Positions 12,346-24,975 are shown, counted from the first letter of the stretch. The stretch is 64,000 nucleotides of DNA from Plectrocnemia conspersa (GCA_009617715.1 VTFK01000379.1:124001-188000); one strand, 5' to 3'. The notes: a model not told the origin generated them from the letters alone. Numbers and translations: made by a program.

Positions 12346-13560
12346 AAAGATAGAATACCTTGATTAACCAATTAATAACATGAAAACTGCCCTTGAATTA
12401 AAATATTACATCTTTAGCCGTTGGGTATGTTGATCTAAGCACGCAAAAACTTTTTTTAATTTTATTTTAAAACATTCACTTTGATGTTCATATTCACTGC
12501 TCATTTATTTGCACAACACAGTGAATATTCTTGAATTTAATAAACGGGATTTGAAATAGTTTATACATTTGCATAGTTGCAGTTAATGCTATTTTAATTT
12601 TATAGTGCTACGGCTTTGGTAATCATAATTCTGGATCAAAAAGAATATAATAATAAATTAAAAATTTCTTTAACGCCATCACTGATCAGTAATTCGCATT
12701 GTGTTATGCATATTTTATAAAATTCAAATAGTTTAACGGTTATGAAAATAATTAATGATGCATTAAAATAATTATTATTAAATCAATAAGCATTTTAAAT
12801 TTAAAAAATACTTCACAGCTAATAAATTGATTTATTGCATTAATAAGTTAAATAAATTAATATCGGTAAAAAGCGAAAAAAAAATTACGAATATATTCGA
12901 ATACTTAAACCATTTTTTATTCAATATTCGAATAGTTAAAAATTAAGAATTATTGAGAACCTTAGTGGCGACCCATAGTTTGGGAATTGGCACATACAAT
13001 TTACGGTGTTTTATTCCTAGCAGTATTTTTCCCCAGATATGGAAGTCCCCATGAAAGTTGTCTGCCCAAGTATTATATATACATACTTTAATCTGACGCT
13101 ATTTCATTGTGAAAGATTTTCGCTGTGTAATATATTTAAATTGATTTGCTTTCATAGGCTCAAATTTATCATATATTCAATTGGTTATGATTCTTTCTGT
13201 AGCTTTTATACATATATATTGACTTTGGGCTTATTATGGTGTTCATTAAAGTAATAAAATCAGCATATTAAATATAGGGTTAGTCTCATAACACTGTCTT
13301 GTAGATATTTACAATAGTTTTTCCTAAAAGTTGACATAGTATAACTTAAGGACCATTATTTTTGTCGAGTGAATAATTTTGAATTCATTAAAAAACAGAT
13401 AAAACATACATAGATTTAAAAGTTCAGAACTTCTGTCCGCTATTGTCAGCCGAAGCATTAAGTACACAATTTAATTCGGTGGTTATCGAGGTACACAATT
13501 CGTGCTACCGTTGCGAAATTAACCGTTCACTTAGCGCATTATTACATTATCGTATAGAGA
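12346..13560. other. AT-rich intergenic sequence
   Basis: AT-rich with several ATATTCGAATA-type short inverted strings near 12890-12935. No gene is supported; the 71-codon frame at 13039-13254 is low complexity. Confidence 0.5.
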
Positions 13561-14030
13561 TAGAAGGAAGAGTCGGCCAGAATCATTAGTCGGCCTCGGT
13601 CGGCCCCGGTCCAGCTTCCATTAATCGAGCCGACTTCGGAGGAGGGCCCATAACATATTCATCGCAACAATGATCGTCCATTAAACAATCTTTTTGTCTT
13701 GTCTAATTTGGGCAGCCTTTTGTGGTCCGGGGGTTCCCAATTCATTAATGCCGGCGGACATGGCCGGCCAGTAATGAAAATGTTAACAGATAATGAAATA
13801 AGAGTCCTCAAATTGTCCACCCACCGCCGCCGTAATACAAATAACAAAAGAGGGCATAATCAGATCGGATATTCCATTATGGCGGGGCACGGAGCCCGGG
13901 GCCGCCGCCCCATCGGGGGCCCTTGTGGGGCCCCACTCCCCCGAGGCGTCGGGAGTGAGGCTTTCCTCAATTGTTTTCAGTCACGTTCCCGCTTCACATC
14001 ACGAGGTCATCCTTTATGACTCGGATTTGA
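13561..14030. promoter_or_regulatory. GC-rich island 6 with Sox motif
   Basis: One of the clearest islands: very GC-rich at its right end (13880-13960) and studded with homeodomain-type TAAT/ATTA cores in GC-rich context. An AACAATG Sox motif lies at 13666-13672. Overlapping frames on both strands (62-106 codons) carry no domain. It looks like a developmental enhancer; promoter or exon use cannot be excluded. Confidence 0.4.
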
Positions 14031-14954
14031 ATACCTTTTCACTAAATTTACATTGTCACAAGAGTTTTGCTCTCATTGTGTTGCAGACTTACGTAAGAAC
14101 GTTTTTTGTTTCAACATTTTTTGGGGATAAAAAAGATGTACCATTATTATTATCATCATCGAAATGAATGGCCGATGAATGCGATCAAATTAAATTGTTT
14201 GTTACGCTTTTGGTTTGAAAATATATGTTTCGAACGTAATCATAAACATATTAATTAAATTGAGCTTCCTGATGAAATTGATAGGTTACATTTTCATATA
14301 AGCTGTGCAGTATATGTGTTGATGCTTTGTGAAATAAAATTAATTTCAATTTAATTTATTTTGTTTAATAATGAAAACGACTAGTACTGGAATCTTGCAC
14401 AATGTATAGTAAGGCTGTTAGATATAAATAATCACTACGTATAACTATATTTACTGAAAACAATACGATAGCTTGTATACAATTTCCTATGAGATATTCT
14501 CAAAAGACTGTATTTTAGATTTATTTATTATCAAGGTAAATTGCGAAGGTTTATTAAAGGAAAAGGTAAATCGCTAAGAATCTTTAAGATTCTAAAGATT
14601 AACACATTTTTGCCTTTAAATGTGCTAATTAAACCATAGAAACAATCATACATATCTTCAATGATCTTACAAGTAACTGCGCTCTATTGCACAGTTTTGA
14701 TAGATCCAAATTTTTCAACAGCCTTGTAGAGTCTTATACTGTAGATATATTATATTTAGTATAGAGCTTTGTACTATATGTATACATAAAATTTATTAGC
14801 TCATTATTAACTGATCGTTAAATGTTGTACTAAAAAAGTCTCTTCCTCACTCCAAAATTTAAAAAAATGTAGTATAATTGTTTGTTTGAAATTTAATTAA
14901 AATTATTGTAAAATTTCATTGCTAAAGGTATCTTTGATATCTCTACAAAAGAGA
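14031..14954. other. AT-rich intergenic sequence
   Basis: AT-rich with imperfect duplicated strings (for example AGATTCTTTAAGATTCTAAAG near 14575-14600). No gene or family repeat recognised. Confidence 0.5.
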
Positions 14955-15375
14955 GTACGGGTAGTATCCGTATTTGTGTTCTAGTGCCTTTTTGGTAGGA
15001 GCATTGAGATTGAATTTTAGATGTAATACTACTCAATGAAGCACTTTTGTAAAATTTATAATTGCTGATATTGTAACGACTTTTATCTTCGAGTTTTAGA
15101 GTTTCAAACAGAGTCACGATCGCGTCCCTTATTTTTCCCCGTTGCGCTTGAGCTCCTCTTGCACGATCCATATGGCTTCTCAATGAGCTTCTCAAAGACA
15201 AAAATGTTTTCATCGATAGCTATGAGGAGTTGTGCTCATCTATTTAGGTATGCACCATAAATGTTTATTTATTTATTTTTAAAATATTTATTATTGTTTG
15301 TATAGTGGAAATCATGACGCATTGGGGAAATCTGCCAAGTCATAATTATCAGATTTGTAATATTAAATAAAAATA
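14955..15375 (+). mobile_element. LINE-like 3' end, copy 1
   Basis: This shares four landmarks with 20500-20870 and 53060-53500: a TAGGAGC(G/A)TTG block, a GATCGCGTCC block, a hairpin containing ATGACGCATTGGGG (about 15313-15348), and an AT-rich AATAAA-type tail. Pieces of plus-strand frame just before the hairpin (LLNELLKDK, DSYEELC) resemble those of the 53 kb copy, so it may include the end of a coding region. I cannot place it in a named LINE clade. Confidence 0.5.
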
Positions 15376-16078
15376 TAATAAAATTTTAAATATTTATTTT
15401 TATTCATCATACATTTCAGAAACTATTTAAAATTAATTAGGCATAAAAATGAAATTTTCCATTATTCCATTTATAAAAATTGTTTGCCAATAAATATCAG
15501 TATAAACTATTGAATGCGTTTGAACCGTGAAAATATTCCTTGTTTGTCTCCAAATTTAATTCAGACATTTTTTCTTTGTGCTGCTGCGCTTCGGAATTAA
15601 TATCGGAAAGCAGTGTAATTTTGTGTTTTTTTTTGTTATTCAGTGGAACATATTTTAAAATATATACCTTGATTGTCAATTTAATAAAAATGAGCATGCT
15701 GCAACTGGCAATCATCATATCTTAAATCAAAAAAATTTTATTTGCTCACGAAAATAAATAAAGAATAATTTATTGCTAGAATTTAAATATTTATCTTTAT
15801 ACTAAAAATATGATCATGTTTAATTTTAAATTATAATCTTTTGTAATAAATAATAATCATATCGCTAGAGGTTTGGATATGATTCGAGAGGTTTCAGTTT
15901 GACAGACATAGTATATGGGCAGATTTTGAAATTTGGGGTCCCGCGGGTGACTCATTACTAAAATTAATGGTGGTAGTCTAATATTGGTTAAACCTATTAT
16001 TAGTCAACCCATTTTTTTTTAAAATTTGTGTTTATTAATTATTCGTAATATTTTTTTTTATGAATTTAGCTATTACGC
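15376..16078. other. AT-rich intergenic sequence
   Basis: AT-rich, with overlapping frames on both strands at 15497-15725 that have no recognisable motif. No gene is called. Confidence 0.5.
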
Positions 16079-16080
16079 AT

Positions 16081-16118
16081 ATTACTGCTGATAATTTATA
16101 TTACTGCTGATAATTTAT
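16081..16118 (+). repeat. Exact 19-bp tandem duplication
   Basis: ATTACTGCTGATAATTTAT occurs twice in direct succession without mismatch, which implies a recent duplication. Confidence 0.9.
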
Positions 16119-16430
16119 GTGACAGCAATTTTTTATTTATATACTTTAATAATTATATTAAACATAGATAAACTTCACACCATCATTACTAATTCATTTT
16201 CTCACCTTCCTTAAAATTTGAATAAGTAAACCTCTGGGTTAGACATTTCAAAATGATCAGAAGCATAGGTGAATTTTTATTATGAAAGGCTCATATAATA
16301 TTTCTAAAAAATCTGACTCATGTAAATTTTACGTGCTACTATTTTAACGAATATATTTTCAAAAGCTAACGCGTTTTTCTCTGTCCTGTTTGTGTTTGTC
16401 TGCCAATGAAATATTGTTTATAATAAAAAC

Positions 16431-16770
16431 GTCTAGTCGCGAGGGTTGGTTGTATGGCCGTCCACGTCAACTGCTAAACAGGCGGTCAAAAGCGACACAA
16501 CCCGAGGGCGCATTTAGTGACCGCCATTACCACCCCCCGCCCGGTTCGGTTCAATATTTCATATTACAATGTAGTTATTGTTTGACGGGGGTGGCTCGCA
16601 TTGTTCGCCGCCGCCCCTAGAAGGAGACTTGGTCGACCGAATTACGCGCGCCACTGGGCTGGCAACTCGAATTACGTCGCGAAAACGTGTAATTGCCTCG
16701 TATACGTGGTGTCTTCTCATACGGGGCTATACGTTGTGGTATCAGGGCACACTAATAGTCTTCATCATAC
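16431..16770. promoter_or_regulatory. GC-rich island 7 with Sox motif
   Basis: A repeat-free island containing CATTGTT at 16599-16605 next to a GCCGCCGCCCC stretch, a context similar to that at 41818-41828 (CATTGTTCGCCGC). Short frames of 71-76 codons have no domain. Possible enhancer. Confidence 0.35.
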
Positions 16771-16884
16771 ATATGCTTAGTTTATGGCATTAGTAATTTA
16801 GTGCTTAGTGGTTCGGACACAATAGCGAGTGAACATTGGCACTTATTATTTAATTTATTGAGTACAGAGTTTATTTTCGATTCA

Positions 16885-17230
16885 TTTTATTCATTGTAAA
16901 TATTTTGTTACAACATAAAAGCTGTTAGTCCAATGCGTAACAACAGGGTAAACACAATTAAAACCTACTAAGTATGTATTAAGGCTGTAACAAGTCTGAA
17001 ATCAGTAACATATATTTTATTAAATATAAATAGATTACAATCAATAGATACAAATAAATCAATTTTTATTTCAATTATTCATACGATATTCATCCGTGAG
17101 ATTATAAAAACCTAAAAATATCTGATCTGTGATGATCTATCGGAATTGTATGTATACAATAATTACTAATTCCGATCTCCCAGATAGCATAGAAATTAAA
17201 AATATGGGATTCGAACCAAGATATTTTGTG
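16885..17230 (-). mobile_element. tRNA-derived SINE, near full length
   Basis: On the minus strand the copy starts with a tRNA-like head whose B box reads GGTTCGAATCCCAT (near 17217), then the GATCGGAATTAGTAATTAT block, and ends near 16890 in the shared tail. The tail carries TTGTTACGCATTGGACTAAC and a pairing arm GTAACAA. The length is about 340 bp. Six or more relatives occur in the window. Confidence 0.75.
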
Positions 17231-17575
17231 CAGATGAGATGTATTTTATGAAACAAATCAATTATAAAACAATAATGAATTATGCAACAACTAAATTCTA
17301 AAGTAAGTTTTCAATATTTACTACCACAAAAATTTAATATGTAAAACTACATTTTTCCTAATATGAAAGTTTTAATATATTATACATTTATTTAAATTAT
17401 ACTTTCGGGTTTTAATGCCAATGGGGTGTAACATTGCAGGAAAAATAGGCGCCGTAAAGCTGGTAACAGTTGGTAAAATTTACCAAAGTGTTGGATTGTA
17501 TTTATATATTTATAAATAGTTTTGTGGACAAATTATGCTGATGGAAAAGCTGGTGAAAAAAATGATATCTCTCGT
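17231..17575. other. Intergenic sequence
   Basis: AT-rich with a small GC patch (about 17445-17480). Nothing is recognised. Confidence 0.5.
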
Positions 17576-17760
17576 GTGTGTTGTTGTTGTTGATTCTCAG
17601 TCTCGGTCTGGTCGTCTGTCATCTCAAATCGTGTGATCGTCTGCTTTCGATGCGTGTAATTGTGTCAGACTCTCTCGTCTCGAATCACTCGATCGTCTCT
17701 GACGCTCTCGTATCGAATCGCTTGATTGTCTTCTGATGTGACAAAAGTGTCAGATATTTT
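17576..17760 (+). repeat. Degenerate minisatellite, unit about 33-36 bp
   Basis: At least three imperfect copies of a unit of the form CTCTCGTCTCGAATCACTCG followed by ATCGTCT run from about 17606 to 17730, after a short GTT microsatellite. Copies differ at several positions. There is no coding potential. Confidence 0.65.
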
Positions 17761-19483
17761 TACTCTTGATAGGAGAGCTTTCAAGCAAATAACAATTTCT
17801 CTCTCTTATAATTCTCTTTTAATTAACTAATCACATCGCTTACTTATTTGATAAACGAAATATGTTTACGCATTGAATAAGAGAAACTGAAATATAAACA
17901 CATTGCGATAACGGTTTTTACGCTGTAAAGACGCATTGTTTACTGCATCTTTAGGCATAAAGGATTGTTTTTCTGGACTGTTTAGTTACGCAATTGTGGT
18001 ATTGAGTATTCTTGTATTGTTATGAGGCCACGTAGAACTAGCAAAATTATGATCTGAAAAACAGAATATCCAGAAACATAATTTAGAGAAGAGATGTATA
18101 ATTCATATAACTCTATTTTGGTTAATTACATACAGATTTTTCTCCTTTTAATGTAGTTTGATAAATACCGAATTAAGCAGTAAACACATAACTAATGTTT
18201 TTTCTATAAATATCATAATTCTGAATGTTTTAATCAGATTAAATAATTATTACGTTTATTTAAATCGCTTCTTAAAAATTGCTTGTAATTATTTTTTGAC
18301 TGTGTTAATTATATGTATGAAAATCTAAATATTTCTCTAAGTAACTATAATTTTGCTAACATTAATAGTTATTTATAATAGACAATATTTTTTTTAACTG
18401 AATTTTAATTTAAGTAAAAAATGTGATTTTTTGAAAATTATTGAAAGAAAAATTGAAAATTGAAAAAAAAATACCTTGTAGGAAAAATATAATAATACAA
18501 TTAAGATCAACGTGATAAATATGTGAACCTACAACGTAATAACCAATGCATATGAATTTCTAGATAAATTATCAAGTTTTATTATTCATAACAAGAATAA
18601 CTCTTTTCAGCTTAATATGTTTTATTAATGTTATGAAAAAACTCTCAATAGCCAAATAAGCAAATATAACGCATAATCCTATATATCTTTTTTATCTACT
18701 TCCACTCATACTCCCACTACCACTTACTATAAAACAACTCAAAAATTAACTATATTCTTACATCATTGTAGTTAATATATTAATTGTTGACAATGTTTTT
18801 TACCGTAAAGGTAAAATTATTCGATTCAAATGTAAATTTACATGCTATTTTAAACTGTGTGGTTTTTATGAAAGCTTTTTGTAATGGCTACGACTTTTTC
18901 TAAAAATAAACTGCCAGTTAGATAGGTGTTCTTGTTTCAAAATGACGGCTATTTAAAAAATAAAATAATTGTAAATCTGTTAAAAACTCCTTTAAAAATA
19001 GTTTTATAATATAAATTTGAGTATAATAAAAATTGAAAAAAACATTTTTTTTTTTTTTTATTTATGTAGAATAAAACGGTTTCTGAAAAAATAATAACTA
19101 CCCTAGTTTAAATTACGTCGTTTTTCGGATGTAATATTAATAATATTTAAATATTGAAATATACTAAAAAATTATTTTTTAGCTTACTGTTAAAGTATAA
19201 AATTTTAGTAAAGCCAAATAATAATTTTTATCTAAAAATATTACATCTGGCAAATGCCACAAGAATTTGGGAGATTTCTGTGTATAAAAGATGTCAAAAA
19301 ATATTAATACATTTTTTTTTGGGTTGAATACACACAATACATATATTTTTAAGTTGAGTTTACTTAGCACGTGATTTTACATATAAAAGCGTTTTACTAA
19401 TTTGTTATGCGTGCACTTCAAAAAATTATATGTTACATTATTTTATAAACTAGTGAAATGTATTAGTCATTGCTAATATAATA
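17761..19483. other. AT-rich desert
   Basis: About 1.7 kb of AT-rich sequence including a poly-T tract at about 19044-19060. No gene or repeat family seen. Confidence 0.6.
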
Positions 19484-19640
19484 AAGGTTATGGGTTTGAA
19501 TCTTATTTAGATGGACGATTATATGAAATTACTATCATTAGATTTTATAATCGATTAAAGTTAGATAAGTTTTTTCAAGCTTTTCCTAATATCATGAATA
19601 TCGAAGTGATTGATTAAAATTGAGCTAGGTTGTAACTTAT
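19484..19640 (+). mobile_element. tRNA-derived SINE, partial decayed copy
   Basis: It keeps a B-box-like GGGTTTGAATCTTAT, followed by diverged body sequence ending in TTTCCTAATATCATGAATATCG, which matches the TTTCCTAATCTCACGGATAAATATCG block of the 24.7 kb copy. The conserved 3' tail is missing. Confidence 0.55.
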
Positions 19641-20370
19641 ATTATGCTAAGATCTTTTTAAAAAAGCTTATGTATATATTTCTATAATAAAAATCTCTAT
19701 AAATAGCCAACATTTTGGATCTAACAATAGTTGTTAAATATAAAAATATTATAAAAGCTAATCTTATTAAATTTTACCTCAAAAATATTATTAAGTTCAG
19801 TTAAGTCCTGAGCTTACTGTAAAATACAATAAAATATGTTATTATGCTTAATTTTGTAAGTAATATTTTATTCATTGTTTTGTTTGCCATTGTTCATATT
19901 TTTAACTCTTTACTACAATACTTCATTCATAATTTATTCGCTTTTACTTCATTTGTATTTATTATTGTCGGTGTCACAATAAAAAATTAAATATTCTTCT
20001 ACTTTTTAATGCTATCAATTCCGATAATACAGATATGTAGGAAAACTTTATTCGCAATTTATTTAAACAATAAGAAATGCCGGGATCATCCATAATTGTT
20101 GTAAAAAATTCATTAAAATAGTATAATTTTTTTTAATGAATTCATGCAAATTTAATAAAATAAAATTACGTCAATAAAAAATACATACACTTTATCATTA
20201 TATAATTGTTATTTTTGTTTTCCTTTTACTATGCTTCTCATTTTTTTTTATTGTTTTTGTAAAATTTAATAATAAATATTTTAAGTGTACTTATTATATT
20301 TTTCTAAATGTATACGTATTATATTTATAATTTTAATGCATCAAATTGTAACTGCAGAGTAAGATATTTC
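19641..20370. other. AT-rich intergenic sequence
   Basis: No gene, repeat family or strong motif recognised. Confidence 0.6.
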
Positions 20371-20870
20371 TTACTCATGGCTTAAGATAAAAATATAATA
20401 AAAAAAATAGAGACGTTGATCTCTTCCTTTTTTATGATCGTACGATAAGCCAGGATCCTGCAATAAAATTTCCATTCGGCACTTTACATCACTTATATTT
20501 TCAACTAGGACTTCTATTTTGGGTCTTACCAGCGCCTTTCTTTTAGGAGCGTTGGGATAGAATTCGCTGAGTTCTCGCATAAAGTTGTATATCGCTAGCT
20601 TTTCTCGAGGAATTCCAGTATTCGGTTCCAGAACGTCTTTGAGAATCACGATCGCATCCTCTTTTGATGACCGAGCTAGGACTTTCCGACTCGCCTGTAG
20701 CTATCTCCATCAGGCTCCTTGATACTTAATAATTATTGCCATTAGGCTTCTTGATTTTAATTGTATTTTTTTGTGTTTTGAAATAACATAATTACTGTTT
20801 TTGACCATCGTGATGCATTGGGAAACCCTGTTAGGTTACGACGGTCTTAATTTACTTTAAATAAATAAAT
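20371..20870 (+). mobile_element. LINE-like 3' end, copy 2
   Basis: It carries the TTAGGAGCGTTGGGATAG block (20544-20561), a GATCGCATCC block, and a hairpin whose arms GACCATCGTGA and TTACGACGGTC (20804-20851) pair with one G-T and one mismatch. It then ends in an (AAAT)n tail. An open frame of 92 codons runs on the opposite strand (20649-20371); I treat it as antisense because the hairpin and A-rich tail fix the element's orientation as plus, but I cannot exclude that it is coding. Confidence 0.55.
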
Positions 20871-21290
20871 AAATATGAAAATGGAAATGAACTCCAAATG
20901 GACATAGACGATTACTCAGAAATCTAGAAAGCTTTCATTTTAATTGTCCAATTTTGTCCAGCAAAATCTCTAAGAATTCAATTCGATCTTCGAAACGACT
21001 TTGAGACTATTACGTCATAACACAACGGCAAGAACAACACAGCACGTATTTATATATTATATTATTAATTTATAGCAGAAATTGTAGGATTGTAACTTGA
21101 AAATATTTTTTAAAACTTTCTAATTAAATTAAATGCATTTACTAAGCCAGGTATTTCACAAATAGATTTTCAGATAAGAAAAAAACAACCAGATTTAAAA
21201 AAAAATCTTTTGCGAGTCTGTTTTTAAATTTGTCTCAAATTTATCATTAAACAAAAAAATGAAATTTTAAATATATAATATATAAATACA
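20871..21290. other. AT-rich intergenic sequence
   Basis: AT-rich; no gene or repeat recognised. Confidence 0.55.
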
Positions 21291-21730
21291 TCCCGGGCCA
21301 CCACTGTGTTTCATACAATGCCGCGCGAAGCTTTTCATACCGGAGACAATCGAAAGGAGACAATACGAGGCGCTATTTAAAAACAAAAAAATATAAAAGA
21401 AAAGGTTCACTTTTTGTATGAAAAAGTAACCATTGAAAAGACTGTGTTACTTCACTTGCTTGGGCACTACGATGGTCGCAATAATTTCGGACACAATGGG
21501 ACTCGAGGGTGGCCGGGTGGGTGGTTCAGCGATCAAGGGGTGAATTTTGGTTTACCGCTTTTCTGAGGCGCACAAAAAACACGATTATATTGTTTCGCAA
21601 TCGACGCCAGATTTTTAAAAAGCGTTTATTTTCTGTTCATATATCATACAAACGAGCGACATATTGCTGCTGTGAAACGTTCCATTTCGACATTGCTTAA
21701 TTATGATCATTGTCGCTTCATTAACGATGA
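21291..21730. promoter_or_regulatory. Mixed-GC block 8
   Basis: The left part (21295-21370) carries GTTTCATACAATGCCGCGCG, similar to the piggyBac-like terminus near 9196. The right part (21460-21560) is a GC-rich island with an ACAATGG site. The 63-codon frame at 21509-21700 has no domain. Confidence 0.25.
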
Positions 21731-22340
21731 ATATGGGCATGATGATATCTGCGACTGAAATAATTAATTATGACAATAGAAGCCATTGAGTTTTCAATGC
21801 ACAATAGGGTACCAAATTTATTTTAGATATAAAAAATATTAACAAAAATGTATAATAGTATCTTATATATATATTTTAAATTAACTGAAATAAATATGAT
21901 CTATTTATGATGTTTTACGATATAGACGATTAGCTAAACTAGCGTTTCAGATAGCCGTATCAATTTTTAATCATGAAAAAAAACGAGATTCAATAAATGA
22001 TCCGTTTTTGTGCGAAAGCTCATGATGAATAATTTCAAGAAATATTTATTACTGTGTTTTTATAAGACGGTTCATAAAATATTAGGCTATTGTAAATTGT
22101 ACACGTATTGGGCACGAACATTTTCTATAACACTGGAATCAAGAAACTCGTTTTGATGTTTAGGCTGTCATATTAAAAAAATAAAAATATTTCGTTTAAC
22201 TTTAGTATAATATAAGGCAATTCAAAAATAAAATACTTTAAAAATAGAACTACAATGCTCATGCTCATAAAAAAATCAATGTACTTTATATATTAATTAT
22301 TAAATTGGAATTCGAATATCAACAGCAAAAAAGTTATTTT
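21731..22340. other. AT-rich intergenic sequence
   Basis: AT-rich; no gene or repeat recognised. Confidence 0.55.
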
Positions 22341-22740
22341 AAGAGTGAATCCATGTCATTTTTGTGGTCCATGACAGGGCCTTAATTTTTAATTAGACAG
22401 TGGCGCATTTTGAACACAGGCACCGGTCCGTTCGGCGAGGCAAAATGGCATTGTTATAATAATACGCGTGTGCCTTCCTTCTCCGCCTTTGTTCAGATCG
22501 GTCTCTATTCATGACTGAAAAAAAGGAATAATAATAGGTCGCAGCGGTTAAGACACAGAGCACAGCGCCACTCCACCTGCACCGATTAAGTTCTCATTGT
22601 GAGAGCCCATTGTTCCGCACGCGCCGCCGCTGGATTGATAAAGCTCAAAAGTTGAGCACGCGATACCCAGACTCATATGGGCCACCTTTTATTCAGACGC
22701 TTCAATCTTCGCTAACCATCCGATGACTAGCTAGCTGCTC
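22341..22740. promoter_or_regulatory. GC-rich island 9 with two Sox motifs
   Basis: Exact CATTGTT motifs lie at 22449-22455 and 22608-22614. The first continues as CATTGTTATAATAAT, which resembles a composite Sox-POU site with a degenerate POU half. The right end is rich in CpG. There is no long frame. This is one of the better enhancer candidates, by inference only. Confidence 0.4.
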
Positions 22741-23059
22741 TTTTCCATCAAAATGTATACACATATTTTTAAGCAATAAATATTTCATACATTGCATATT
22801 CATTTTAGTTTTTTATACTGCATCTAGGGATCAATCAATAAATAAAAACTTTGGCTTAAGATATCGTAATTATATTAAAAAAATGCCATCAAATAACGTA
22901 ATCAAGGTTTTGTAATTTTTTTTTTTATATCACATGTGCAGATATTTTGTAGCTAGTTATGAAACATAAATATTTCTATTGTTTTGATTTTTTTTCAAAA
23001 CATTTTCCATGAATAAAAAATAAGTATTGGCCCCAATTAACGTATCACGGTCAGAATTA
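22741..23059. other. AT-rich intergenic sequence
   Basis: AT-rich with T-runs; nothing recognised. Confidence 0.55.
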
Positions 23060-23300
23060 TCTTTATGGTGTTGAATTACGTTGAACTAATATAATAATTT
23101 AGCTTTAATTACAGCTGCAACTCTTTTTATCATACTGTCAACCAATGACTTTCAAGTAGACGATTTTCTCCATTCGATATACAATTTTTCTTACAGCTCA
23201 ATTTTTTTATTTTGCTGAAATCAGATGATAGCGTGGTCTATGCTTGGAAATATTTTCCAATATGGATCCATTAAAGTTGATTCCATCATTGAAATAATAA
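23060..23300 (-). mobile_element. Tc1-like element fragment
   Basis: This matches the Tc1-like copy at 37920-38260 over two blocks: ACTGTCAACCAATGACTT with its surroundings, and the GCTTGGAAATATTTTCC block. The sequence between them in the other copy is deleted here. It corresponds to the C-terminal end of the transposase read on the minus strand. No open frame survives. Confidence 0.65.
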
Positions 23301-23680
23301 ATAATGAATCTAAGTATAATTATATTTCCAGCCAGAGATTTTTTCTTGTATTATGTATGTATGTGCTTAGTAATGGATATGTTTACATACTACTTCATTC
23401 TAATATTCATATTTTCTAAAATTTCTGATGGTTATATTAAACTAGTTTTGTGTTTTTATTTATATAATATTATGAAGTTTAATTTTTTATTGAAGACTAA
23501 AAATTTGATGTTCCGCCACTGAGTAAAATTATCTTTCCATGATGTTGTAATGCGAACCGGTCCTCAAAAGTTTGACAATCCCTTATAATATTACCGATTA
23601 AAAGTGAATATTATTAGAATAAAAAAAATACTGAAAGAACAAAGTGTACATGATAAGATTCTTTTCGGAGATTTCCATGT
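23301..23680. other. AT-rich intergenic sequence
   Basis: Two overlapping short frames (64 and 72 codons) encode hydrophobic, Phe/Tyr/Ile-rich chains typical of AT-rich DNA. Not called as genes. Confidence 0.5.
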
Positions 23681-24375
23681 CCCGTGAGAATCCGTGGAAA
23701 TGCCATACATGACTGATTCGAATTCGTCTAGTACGGCTAACTTGCCCATTCAAAGGTGAAACAAACACCTGCGTTTGTCAAACATTAGCGTCGTGCGCAC
23801 CTCCACTTCCGCCTGTGTATTAATTACGCCGCGCCAGGGACGGCGGCGAAAACGTCATTTGTTATTATGTTCTTGTTTTTTTATTATTTTATTTCATTTT
23901 ACGTTTTTATTCAATGCAGATAAATCTTTTTCTATTGTTGTACGAAACATGAATAGAGAATGTATATAAAAGGGGAAGATTGTGCGACGCAATTGTATTC
24001 CTATTGGCCGTAATGGAACTCTTTCAGCGTTCGTTGTGAGGCGATTGTGAAATATGTTGATACTCCCTTTGTAATGGATTTGGTTAGTGGGACGGGAGGA
24101 GGACGGATTCGGGTGGATGTGTACAATTCATTATAAAATATGCTTCGACAGACAACAATGGCCTAATCGCGATACGTACAACCCACGCGAAAAAATGTAA
24201 AAAAGATATGTATGTAGATACTATGAATGTTTAGTTTGATTCGAGGCAAGTTCGGTAGGAGTTCCTCTTTTTCGGAGTGTTTCCATTCGACGTCGACAAT
24301 TGTACACAAACTCGAAGAACGAGAATAGAGTGGGTTACCATTGTGCGCCAAAGAACGAGTGTGACTGTGAATAAA
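23681..24375. promoter_or_regulatory. Moderately GC-rich block 10
   Basis: GC-raised patches at 23780-23860, 24060-24120 and 24235-24360 lie in unique sequence. An AACAATG motif is at 24154-24160. No domain is encoded. Confidence 0.25.
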
Positions 24376-24740
24376 GGTTGTATTTAAATACGAGCCACAT
24401 AACTCGCTATGTATAGAGTATCGTCAAAAATATTCTTGTTATTGTTTATAAATTAAAATATACATTAAAAATAAACATTAACTTTGTAAAGTACTATAAT
24501 TTAATTAGCACTAAAAGTAATAAAAATGTTTTAAATTCATTGAACAGAAAAGGACAATAATTGAAGAGCTTGATGAAAATATGCATAGAGGATATTTTAT
24601 TATACTCATTGTCAGATGAGAGGAAAATATTTCATTATCATATTTATATCAGTTAGATGTGGTCATACATATAAGTTATAAAGAAAAGGAAAGTCCTAGA
24701 TTGGACAGGTAAAGTTTCAAACGCTCAACATTAGTGAATA
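24376..24740. other. AT-rich intergenic sequence
   Basis: AT-rich; nothing recognised. Confidence 0.55.
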
Positions 24741-24975
24741 GTCACAAGCAGAATAGATTTGTAGGTAGTATAGTAAATGATTGATACTCAAAAGACCTGT
24801 TTGCAAATCCCATATGAACCTTTGTGTTTATCAATGTTTATCGTATCTGAGAGATCAGAATTAGCGATTATTTTGTAACTATAATTCCAATCAATCTTCA
24901 TAGATAATGTTTTCCTAGATTTTCCTAATCTCACGGATAAATATCGCAATGATAAATTCAAACCTAGCCAGGTCG
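24741..24975 (+). mobile_element. tRNA-derived SINE, 5' part
   Basis: The head and body are clear: a decayed B box (GCAAATCCCATATGAACC), then GAGATCAGAATTAGCGATTAT and TTTTCCTAATCTCACGGATA. The conserved 3' tail is missing, so this copy is 3' truncated or interrupted. Confidence 0.65.

Noticed and set aside
11931..12353. 140-codon plus-strand frame resembling a membrane protein
   Set aside because: Its hydrophobicity is explained as the antisense of a Lys/Asn-rich minus-strand remnant; no family signature and it ends in a poly-Lys run from a poly-A tract.
17576..17760. CRISPR array
   Set aside because: Units are imperfect, contiguous and without unique spacers, and the window is animal DNA.
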